The notes under the pieces are model-generated. The model was not told the origin of the DNA and did not search any database. It saw only the letters and a program-made list of their open reading frames with translations. A stretch of DNA of 5,562 nucleotides from Mariprofundaceae bacterium. GTDB lineage: Bacteria; Pseudomonadota; Zetaproteobacteria; Mariprofundales; J009. A program made the position numbers and the translations under genes. Positions 1 to 5,562 of this stretch are shown here, one piece after another (position 1 is the first letter of the stretch; each line of letters begins with the position of its first letter). The stretch is taken from contig WFMN01000254.1 in assembly GCA_015489095.1 (NCBI GenBank), forward strand, positions 1 to 5,562, written 5' to 3'.

Positions 1-1221
1 GCGCAGAATCTGGCGGTCGAACTTGAGGTTGTGGCCGCACTTGGCGATGGCGGGGTCTTCCAGAATCGGCCTGAGCGCCGCCAGTGTTGGATCAACGGGG
101 AGCTGATCGGGACAGCGGTTTCCCTCGGCGTCGCGGTGGCCGAGCGGCAGATACCAGCCGCAGCCCGCCTCGGTGGCGAACGAGAGGCCGACCAGATTGG
201 CCGAGCGGCAGGCGAGATCGTCGGTTTCGCTGTCGATGGCGACCAGCTCCGCGCCGCGCAGGGCGGCGCACAGCGCCTTGAGGGTTTCGCTATCGTTGAC
301 CAGCCGATCAACCCGCGCGGCGTTGGCTTGCGGCGCGACTTCAGCCGGAGCCTCGTCGAGGTCGAACAGGGCGCGCAGGCGGTCGAGCCGGAAGCGATCC
401 AGCAGCGCGCCCAGCCGTTCGCGATCCGGCTCCTGCAGTTGCAGTTGGTCGAGCCCCACCTCGAGCGGCACTGCATCATCCAGCGCCACCAACCGGTAGG
501 CGGTGCGGGCGATATCGGCCTGCGCCAGCAGGTTTTCGCGCCGCTTTTTCTGCTTGATGGTGTCGGCCGCCGCCAGCACCGCCTCCAGCGAGCCGTAGCG
601 CTCCAAGAGCTGCGCCGCCGTTTTGGGGCCGATGCCGGCGACGCCGGGGATGTTGTCGGAGGTATCGCCGGTCAGCGCCAGCAGATCGTGGATCTGCGCC
701 GGCGGCACGCCCCACTTTTGCGTTACTCCGTCGATGTCGTAGCGGGTGCCGTTAGCCGGATCGACCTGCACCGTGCTGCCATCGACCAGTTGCATCAGGT
801 CCTTGTCGCTGGAGAGGATGGTGACGCGCCACCCCTCTGCCGCCGCCTGCTTGGCGAGGGTGGCGATGACATCGTCGGCCTCAAAGCCATCGACGCAGAT
901 GCGCGGCAGGTTGAGGGCGTCGGTGCAGTCGAGCAGATGCGGCCACTGGCAGGCGAGGTCATCCTCCATCGCCGCGCGCTGCTGTTTGTATTGCGGCAGC
1001 AACTGGTTGCGGAAGGTGGAGCCTCCTTTGGGGTCGAAGGCGACGGCGGCGTGGGTGGGGTTGAGCCGCTTTAGCGCGGAGCGCACCATCTGCAGGTAGC
1101 TGTGGATGGCGCCGACCGGGGTGCCGTCCGGCGCCTTCATGCCGACATGGCGGGTGGCGAAGTAGGCGCGAAAGGCTAAGTTGCTGCCGTCCAGCAGCGC
1201 CAGATGGGGCTGGTCGGCCAA
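1..1221 (-). CDS. polA: DNA polymerase I, N-terminal part (5' nuclease domain and start of 3'-5' exonuclease domain); runs off the left edge
   Basis: DNA polymerase I removes RNA primers, fills gaps and acts in excision repair. This window holds 407 codons, read in the frame that stays open to base 1. Residues 1-290 form the 5' nuclease: LLDGSN with D11, FDPKGG with D63, FEADDVI with D116/D117, SSDKDL with D139 and D141, and the helix-hairpin-helix region GDTSDNIPG from residue 185 followed by GIGPKTA. A short linker leads to the 3'-5' exonuclease: IDSETD gives D330 and E332, and HNLKFD gives D402. These match the E. coli catalytic acids D355, E357 and D424, so proofreading looks intact as far as visible; the last exonuclease motif and the polymerase domain lie outside. 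I chose the TTG start at 1221-1219 because the family begins just before LxDGS and no ATG or GTG fits. A GGAG lies 14 nt upstream (1236-1239), rather far. The start is 2 nt after the grxC stop, suggesting coupled translation. Confidence 0.96.
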   Translation of the reverse strand, partial: MADQPHLALLDGSNLAFRAYFATRHVGMKAPDGTPVGAIHSYLQMVRSALKRLNPTHAAVAFDPKGGSTFRNQLLPQYKQQRAAMEDDLACQWPHLLDCTDALNLPRICVDGFEADDVIATLAKQAAAEGWRVTILSSDKDLMQLVDGSTVQVDPANGTRYDIDGVTQKWGVPPAQIHDLLALTGDTSDNIPGVAGIGPKTAAQLLERYGSLEAVLAAADTIKQKKRRENLLAQADIARTAYRLVALDDAVPLEVGLDQLQLQEPDRERLGALLDRFRLDRLRALFDLDEAPAEVAPQANAARVDRLVNDSETLKALCAALRGAELVAIDSETDDLACRSANLVGLSFATEAGCGWYLPLGHRDAEGNRCPDQLPVDPTLAALRPILEDPAIAKCGHNLKFDRQILR

Positions 1222-1223
1222 GC

Positions 1224-1496
1224 CTACGCCGGTTGCTCCAGTAGCGGATCGAGCTTGCCGGCGCGGTCGAGCGCGTAGAGGTCGTCGCAGCCGCCGATGT
1301 GCTGGTTGTTGATGAAGATCTGCGGGATGGTGCGGGCGTTGTTGGTGCGCTGCATCATGATCTCGCGCTGCTTGGGATCGGCCTGCACATCGTATTCGGT
1401 GAAGGGGGCGCCCTTCTTGTTGAGCAGCGCCTTGGCGCGGGCACAGTAGGGGCAGTAGCCGCCGGAGTAGATTTCAATGGTTGCCTGAATAGTCAT
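1224..1496 (-). CDS. grxC: Glutaredoxin 3, dithiol class I
   Basis: A 90-residue cytoplasmic thiol-disulfide oxidoreductase that uses glutathione to reduce protein disulfides and mixed disulfides. The active site is CPYC (C15 and C18) after the first strand IEIYS. The cis-proline motif TIP is at residues 57-59 and the glutathione-binding GGCDD at 68-72. The C-terminal stretch GGCDDLYALD is the same as I recall for E. coli GrxC, and the length is normal for the family. The open frame extends upstream to 1607, but that extra 37 residues is Pro/Ala/Arg-rich and lacks similarity; the ATG at 1496 puts the N-terminus where the family begins. No good Shine-Dalgarno precedes this ATG. The stop of the preceding 76-codon frame is only 10 nt upstream, so coupled initiation is possible. 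polA follows after 2 nt. In enterics grxC instead sits beside secB, so this neighbourhood differs. Confidence 0.95.
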   Translation of the reverse strand: MTIQATIEIYSGGYCPYCARAKALLNKKGAPFTEYDVQADPKQREIMMQRTNNARTIPQIFINNQHIGGCDDLYALDRAGKLDPLLEQPA

Positions 1497-1506
1497 GGCG
1501 GCGATG

Positions 1507-1737
1507 CTAATGGTTGCGCAGCGTGCGCGCCAAGGCGAGGGCGGCGCTGGCGTGGTGCTGGCGCGCCAGTGTGCGCGCGGCGAAGTGGAGGGTGGCGCCG
1601 GTGGCATCGGACTGGATTCCCAATGCGTTCAGGCCGCCCATGTCGATATAGCGAATGCGCCCGGCAAGGCTCTCGGCTGTCTGCCGCAGCAAGTCCATGG
1701 GGGCGGAACTATAGAACCGGTTTTCGTTACCAAGCAT
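1507..1737 (-). pseudogene. Short open frame resembling an internal fragment of an AAA+/DUF4143 ATPase; probable relic
   Basis: Seventy-six codons from ATG 1737 to TAG 1507, with an in-frame TGA just upstream at 1743-1741. Residues 6-42 (about 1722-1612) contain RFYSSAPMDLLRQTAESLAG followed by RIRYIDMGGL. This resembles, from memory, the 'RF-LL-GSA-P-LLRQ-SESLAGRI-Y-EL-GF' stretch just after the Walker B region in AAA+ ATPases with a DUF4143 C-terminal domain. The Walker A and B motifs and the whole DUF4143 part are missing, and the expected 'RGGFP' segment is not found in the three minus-strand frames downstream. Residues 43-76 are Ala/Arg/His-rich with no recognisable similarity. The frame overlaps the end of the upstream gene by 11 nt and ends 10 nt before grxC. 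It could instead be a small expressed protein or a translated leader for grxC; ATG at residue 14 is another possible start. The similarity call is from memory, so confidence is moderate. Confidence 0.45.
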
Positions 1738-2365
1738 CCATCAACAGCACTTCAAAGTTTCCAGCTCCGCAGTTGCGCTCCAATGTGGTGATGACGCGCC
1801 GTATCATCGCATGGTCATCGTTGGGGCCAGAGATATATTTTGGTTTGCTATTGTCGCCAAAAACAAATTCCCGGTCACAGTTTGCGGCATCGATATCGCC
1901 AAAGAGCAAACTGGCCAATCGGTAGTCCTTGTGCGGCGTAAAACCAAGATCGTTGGCATAGGCGATACTGTCCAGCACCAGTTTTTTGGCGCAGGCAGGA
2001 TCACACTCCTCCCGCGATTCGTTCATCTCCAATGAGCGGATGTGGTCGGGAAACTGATCTCCGGGCATCCGAAGCAGCCCCGCATTCTTCACGCCGAGGC
2101 AGAGGATATCGACCAGAAAGAGCGCGACGGTGACCTCGCCACTTAAACTGCCACGGGCTAGGGCAACCGTCCCGATACCCATGTGATCAAAATGTTCCGG
2201 GGAGGGTATGGAGCAGTGCAAAATCGGTAGTGTCGATGCCAGCTTGGCCTCCTGACGCAACATGGCATCACGCGTAACCCCCCTTGCCATGCTCGTGCGT
2301 TTGGCTGCACGCTTCCTTTTCCGCTTGGCCAGCTTTTGTTGACGCGTTTTTTCGTTTCTTGCCAT
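1727..2365 (-). CDS. Conserved hypothetical protein with Lys/Arg-rich N-terminus, third gene of the RND pump operon
   Basis: A 212-residue protein of unknown function. Residues 1-32 carry 14 Lys/Arg, concentrated in KLAKRKRKRAAKR (11-23), suggesting contact with nucleic acid or another polyanion. No signal peptide or clear membrane span is visible; VTVALFLVDILCLGV (78-92) is hydrophobic but reads as a buried strand/helix with an internal Asp. Three blocks look conserved: GIGTVALARG plus FLVDILCLGVKN (63-94), a helix followed by LGFTPHKDY (140-148), and FVFGDNSKPKYISGPNDD (167-184). From memory these recur in uncharacterised bacterial proteins with 'LVD-(Y/F)CLG(V/L)K' and 'PHKD(Y/F)' motifs; I know of no assigned activity. 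Cysteines are at 51, 89, 121, 125, 163 and 199, with C121 and C125 as a CX3C pair. The ATG at 2365 has AGGAG 5 nt upstream. The gene begins 15 nt after the permease stop, so it is probably co-transcribed. Its GC content (about 53%) is well below that of its neighbours. Confidence 0.88.
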   Translation of the reverse strand: MARNEKTRQQKLAKRKRKRAAKRTSMARGVTRDAMLRQEAKLASTLPILHCSIPSPEHFDHMGIGTVALARGSLSGEVTVALFLVDILCLGVKNAGLLRMPGDQFPDHIRSLEMNESREECDPACAKKLVLDSIAYANDLGFTPHKDYRLASLLFGDIDAANCDREFVFGDNSKPKYISGPNDDHAMIRRVITTLERNCGAGNFEVLLMDAW

Positions 2366-2370
2366 TGTTT

Positions 2371-2375
2371 CTCCT
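2371..2375 (-). promoter_or_regulatory. Shine-Dalgarno site AGGAG for the 212-residue hypothetical gene
   Basis: The plus strand reads ctcct, giving AGGAG on the coding strand, 5 nt before the ATG at 2365 and inside the 15-nt gap after the permease stop. It is the clearest ribosome binding site in the window and fixes the start of that gene. It also indicates independent initiation rather than dependence on the upstream stop. Confidence 0.8.
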
Positions 2376-2380
2376 GTTTG

Positions 2381-5300
2381 CTATCGAGCATATCGCAGAA
2401 AGCCTGCCCCCCACCGGCGGGTTTGCAACAGCGGCAACAGCACCAGCGTGCTGATGGTGCCGGTGATCAGCCCGCCGATCACCATCCATGCGAAGGGCTG
2501 AAACATGGCGGATGCCCCGCCAAGGCCGATGGCGATCGGCAGCAGCGAGGCGGCAGTGGTCGCGGTGGTCATCAGCACCGGTCGCAGGCGCGCGCGCACC
2601 GCCTGTTGCCACGCCTCCACGCTGCCGGCACCGGCGGCCAGTCGCTTGTTGGCGTCATCGACCAGCACGATACCGTTGTTGACGGCGATCCCGATCAGCG
2701 TCAACGCCCCCATGCCGATGGAGAGATCCAGCCCGTGGCCGGAAAGCGCCACCGCCATCAGCCCGCCCGCCACGGTCAGCGGAATCACCGCCAGCACGGC
2801 CAACGGTTGCCGCCATGAACCGAACTGCAACACCATGATCATATAAATCAACAGGATAGCCACAAGTGCGGTCAACACAAACTCCGCCAGCGTACGCACC
2901 AGCACCGGGTATTGGCCACTGACATGCGCGCTATATCCGTCCGGCAAGGCCATCCGATCCAGCTTGCGTTGCACGGCGTCGGCCACCGCGATCAGGTTGC
3001 CCTCCGCCTCGGCCAGCAGGGTGATCTGTCGCTCGCCATTCAGGCGCGTGATCGATGCGGCCACCGCGGCAGGCACCACCCGGGCTACGCGCCCCAGCAG
3101 AATCCAGCCGCCATCGGGCGTCGCAATCGGCAGCGCCGCCACCGTCTCCGGCTGCGTGATTCCCGCGCCCGCCCAGCGCAGCAGGATCGGCACGCTCTCG
3201 TTGCTACGCACCACGCGGGTTGCCTCCACCCCCAATCCGGCCGCGCGCAGCGCCTGATGGATATCCTGAGGCTGCAAACCGTATTGCGCCAACCGGCGCG
3301 GGCGCAGGCGGACGGTCAACTGGTCACTCTGCACGCGATGGTTGTTGACGATGTTCGAGATCCGCGCATCCCGGCGCAGCATCTGTTCGACCCTGTTCGC
3401 CAACTGAACCAGGGTGGCGGCATCATCCCCGTAAATGGTGACCCCGAAGAGCGCCGGCAAGCCGGAAAAGCTCTCATCCATCTTCTCCTGGGTCGGGTGG
3501 TGAAACAGAAAGTTGGCCACCGGAAAATCGGCGGTCAGGTGACGAAAATCATCCATGACCGCATCCGCCGAACGGTGGCGAAGCGACAACGGCTTGAGCT
3601 TGAGCATCATCTCGCCGCGATTCACGCCCTCAATCTGGTATCCCACCCGTGGCGAACCGGTACGACGATAGACCGCGCTGACATCGGGATCGCGCAGGGC
3701 AAGCCGCTCCAGCCGGTCGCCAAGGCGGTCGCTCTCCGCCAGCGAGGTGCCGGGTGGCATGACATACTCGATGAGGATCGACCCCTCATCCATCGGCGGC
3801 AACAGCGATGCCCGCCCCATTGCCGCCAACCCGGCCGCAACCAGCACCAGCAACAGCGCGAGGGCGATCACCAACCCCCGTTGGGCGGCCAAGCGCCGCA
3901 GTAGCCGCTCCACCACCGCATGCAGCCGCGCAATCCAACCCGGTTCCGCTGCGGTGGAGGCAAACCAGCGCATCGCCGACAGCGATGGCACCAGCAGCAG
4001 CGACATCGCAAGGGATACCAAAAGTGCGATGCAGATGGTCCAGCCAAAGGGGCGCATCAGCAGCGCCGCCATGCCACCGACCATCAACAGCGGCAGAAAG
4101 GCGGCCAGCGTGGTCATGGTGCCGCTGATATCGGGAGCGGCAATCTGCAGTGCCCCCTGCAGCGCGGCCGCCGATGGCGGGCGCTCGGCGCCGTGGCGGG
4201 AGATGTTTTCGGTAACAATAATCGCATCATCGACGATCATGCCGATGGCCAATGCCAGCGCGGTCATGGTGACGATGTTCAGTGTCAGGCCGCAGGCATG
4301 CATGATCGCCGCAGTCGCCAGCAGGGTGAGCGGAATGGTCACCGCCACCACCAGCGTCGGCCGCACCGAACCGAAAAAGAGGTAGAGCACCAGCACCACC
4401 AGCAGCGCCCCCACCCACACATCGCGCACAATCTCATCGTTGGCGCGGGCGATGATCTCCGACTGATCGTAGAACTTCTGCACGCGCGAAGTAGCCGGAA
4501 GCTGACCGTGCAGCAACGCCAGTTGCCGATCGACCGCCTGCACCACCGCGCGCGCATTGGCGCCGGGCTGTTTGCGTACCAAGAGCGCGAGCGCGGGCTG
4601 CCCGTTGCCGTGCACCGTGTAATGCTTCGGCGCGCGCTCCTCGCTGATGGTGGCGATATCCTGCAACAGCAGTGGCGCCGCTATCGACGGCAGCTTGATG
4701 GCAACATGGCGCAGATCCGCCAGCGACCGGATACGATCATCGGAGCGCACCAGCCACTCGCGCCCGCCGTCGGTGGCAAAGCCTGCGACATCCACCCGGT
4801 TTTCCGCCTTCAGCGTGCGGACAATATCGGAGAGGCGCAGGTGTAGCTGCATCAACCGCTCCGGCTTGAGGCGGACAACAAACGCCCGCTCTGCATCGCC
4901 GAGCAGGTCGATACGCGATACGCCGGAGGTCTGCATCAACCGGGGCAGCAGGTGGTTACGAACGGCGTTGCTCAGCACCACGGGGTCGGCACCGGAGGTG
5001 ATGGTGTAGCCAGCAACCTCCTGCAGGGTGGTGCCGATCTGCTCAAGGCGGGGAGACACCCCCTGCGGCAGGGTGGCGGCGAGTTGCCCCAGCCGCGCCT
5101 GCACCAGTTGACGGGCATCGTTGATGGTCACGCCCCAGTCGAATTGCACGCTGATCTGGGCGATTCCCTGGGCAGAGGTTGACGCCACCCGGTGCACGCC
5201 GCTGATCCCCTGCATCGCTGATCCGATCGGCCGCGTGATCAGCAGATCCACATCCTGCGGCGATGCGCCGGGAAGGTGGGCGATGATATTGACCACCGGC

Positions 5301-5431
5301 ACATCCAGATCGGGCAGCAGATCGACCGGCATCCGCAGCCACCCCTGCACTCCCGCCGCGGCGATGAGGATCACCCCCAGCGCCAGCAGCAACGGGCGCT
5401 GGATCGATGCGCCGATCATGCGTGAAAGCAT
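2381..5431 (-). CDS. RND-family efflux transporter, inner-membrane permease subunit (CzcA/AcrB-like)
   Basis: Proton-driven pump subunit that moves substrates out across the envelope with an adaptor and an outer-membrane channel. Numbered from ATG 5431 it has 1016 residues, near the usual 1020-1050. The layout is the duplicated RND form: TM1 about 12-30, first periplasmic loop 31-335, TM2-TM6 about 338-485, TM7 about 519-538, second loop 540-845, TM8-TM12 about 848-1002. TM4 has IGMIVDDAIIVTEN with D401 and D402, matching the AcrB D407/D408 proton relay. TM10 has GIAVNNGIVLVDD, with Asn where AcrB has Lys940. TM11 keeps RLRPVLMTT. The first loop resembles the CzcA/CusA group (ARQLVQARLGQLAATLPQGV, then GTTLQEV), while the DD pair is more typical of drug pumps, so metal versus organic substrate cannot be settled. 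TTG at 5434 directly precedes the ATG and could also initiate; neither has a strong Shine-Dalgarno. The adaptor stop lies 39 nt upstream. Confidence 0.95.
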   Translation of the reverse strand: MLSRMIGASIQRPLLLALGVILIAAAGVQGWLRMPVDLLPDLDVPVVNIIAHLPGASPQDVDLLITRPIGSAMQGISGVHRVASTSAQGIAQISVQFDWGVTINDARQLVQARLGQLAATLPQGVSPRLEQIGTTLQEVAGYTITSGADPVVLSNAVRNHLLPRLMQTSGVSRIDLLGDAERAFVVRLKPERLMQLHLRLSDIVRTLKAENRVDVAGFATDGGREWLVRSDDRIRSLADLRHVAIKLPSIAAPLLLQDIATISEERAPKHYTVHGNGQPALALLVRKQPGANARAVVQAVDRQLALLHGQLPATSRVQKFYDQSEIIARANDEIVRDVWVGALLVVLVLYLFFGSVRPTLVVAVTIPLTLLATAAIMHACGLTLNIVTMTALALAIGMIVDDAIIVTENISRHGAERPPSAAALQGALQIAAPDISGTMTTLAAFLPLLMVGGMAALLMRPFGWTICIALLVSLAMSLLLVPSLSAMRWFASTAAEPGWIARLHAVVERLLRRLAAQRGLVIALALLLVLVAAGLAAMGRASLLPPMDEGSILIEYVMPPGTSLAESDRLGDRLERLALRDPDVSAVYRRTGSPRVGYQIEGVNRGEMMLKLKPLSLRHRSADAVMDDFRHLTADFPVANFLFHHPTQEKMDESFSGLPALFGVTIYGDDAATLVQLANRVEQMLRRDARISNIVNNHRVQSDQLTVRLRPRRLAQYGLQPQDIHQALRAAGLGVEATRVVRSNESVPILLRWAGAGITQPETVAALPIATPDGGWILLGRVARVVPAAVAASITRLNGERQITLLAEAEGNLIAVADAVQRKLDRMALPDGYSAHVSGQYPVLVRTLAEFVLTALVAILLIYMIMVLQFGSWRQPLAVLAVIPLTVAGGLMAVALSGHGLDLSIGMGALTLIGIAVNNGIVLVDDANKRLAAGAGSVEAWQQAVRARLRPVLMTTATTAASLLPIAIGLGGASAMFQPFAWMVIGGLITGTISTLVLLPLLQTRRWGAGFLRYAR

Positions 5432-5470
5432 CAAACGGAAAGATTCAGCAGGTGGGTTCGGCGCGACACC

Positions 5471-5562
5471 CTAATCCGGGGCACGGTAGCGGCTGCCGAA
5501 ATCGCGATAGAGCATGGTGTACACCCCCTTCGCCAACACGGTTTCGCCACCATGCAGGCCGC
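5471..5562 (-). CDS. C-terminal end of a probable RND periplasmic adaptor (membrane fusion) protein; runs off the right edge
   Basis: Only the last 29 codons plus a stop (TAG at 5473-5471) are inside the window. The tail begins GLHGGETVLAKGVYTMLYRD and ends in RYRAPD. The 'GL-GGE-V---G' pattern fits the final beta strands of the membrane-proximal domain of RND adaptors, where 'G(L/V)--G--VV--G' is usual. The main support is position: the frame ends 39 nt before an RND permease on the same strand, the standard adaptor-permease gene order. The adaptor would link the permease to an outer-membrane channel in the periplasm. The fragment is too short to name a subfamily, and no outer-membrane channel gene is visible. 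Confidence 0.7.
   Translation of the reverse strand, partial: GLHGGETVLAKGVYTMLYRDFGSRYRAPD

Noticed and set aside
31..1074. Long plus-strand open frame of 347 codons opposite polA
   Set aside because: It is the in-register complement of the polA codons in GC-rich DNA. The polA frame has every catalytic motif, while the plus-strand translation shows no recognisable domain.
1558..1569. The CTGGCGCGCCAG palindrome as a transcription terminator
   Set aside because: The dyad has no loop and no following T-run on the minus strand, so it does not fit an intrinsic terminator.
1497..1607. 37-residue N-terminal extension of the glutaredoxin
   Set aside because: It is Pro/Ala/Arg-rich, shows no family similarity, and the internal ATG at 1496 gives the standard glutaredoxin length.
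1709..1736. Possible promoter on the minus strand: TATAGT at 1714-1709 with TGCTTG 16 nt upstream
   Set aside because: The -10 is good but the -35 is a poor match, and it lies at the overlap of two reading frames. One partial box is not enough to call a grxC promoter, though a start site here would be worth testing.
2912..4846. Plus-strand open frames of 330 and 308 codons and several shorter ones opposite the RND permease
   Set aside because: The translations are His/Arg/Gln-rich low-complexity strings typical of antisense shadows, while the minus strand encodes an intact RND protein with all 12 membrane spans.
2381..5431. Naming the permease acrB, cusA or czcA
   Set aside because: It lacks the TM10 lysine of AcrB and the TM4 'DFG-IVDGAVV' pattern of CzcA, so a specific symbol would overstate the evidence.

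Overview
This looks like part of a GC-rich proteobacterial chromosome, most likely gammaproteobacterial or a close relative. The glutaredoxin reads almost like E. coli GrxC, and the DNA polymerase I has the E. coli layout with a proofreading-competent 3'-5' exonuclease start. Every credible gene is on the minus strand, so transcription runs from right to left. Hand counts on sampled lines give about 63-70% GC for polA, grxC and the transporter, but only about 53% for the gene at 1727-2365.

In order of transcription: (1) 5562-5471 is the last 29 codons of a protein that is probably the periplasmic adaptor (membrane fusion) subunit of an RND pump. (2) 5431-2381 is a complete RND inner-membrane permease of about 1016 residues, 39 nt downstream. 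(3) 2365-1727 is a 212-residue conserved hypothetical protein with a very basic N-terminus. It follows the pump by 15 nt and has a strong ribosome binding site. (4) 1737-1507 is a 76-codon open frame whose first half resembles an internal piece of the AAA+/DUF4143 ATPase family; I read it as a gene relic. (5) 1496-1224 is a 90-residue dithiol glutaredoxin, grxC. (6) 1221-1 is the N-terminal 407 residues of DNA polymerase I (polA), starting at TTG 2 nt after the grxC stop and running off the left edge.

The window holds two functional blocks. One is an efflux operon (adaptor, permease, unknown small protein). The other is a housekeeping pair (grxC-polA) packed tightly enough to suggest translational coupling. 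The junction between them, about 1500-1740, carries the relic and the local change in base composition, so it looks like a rearrangement point. I see no RNA gene, CRISPR array, complete insertion sequence or convincing terminator. No wholly new system is evident; the most open question is the 212-residue protein tied to the pump.
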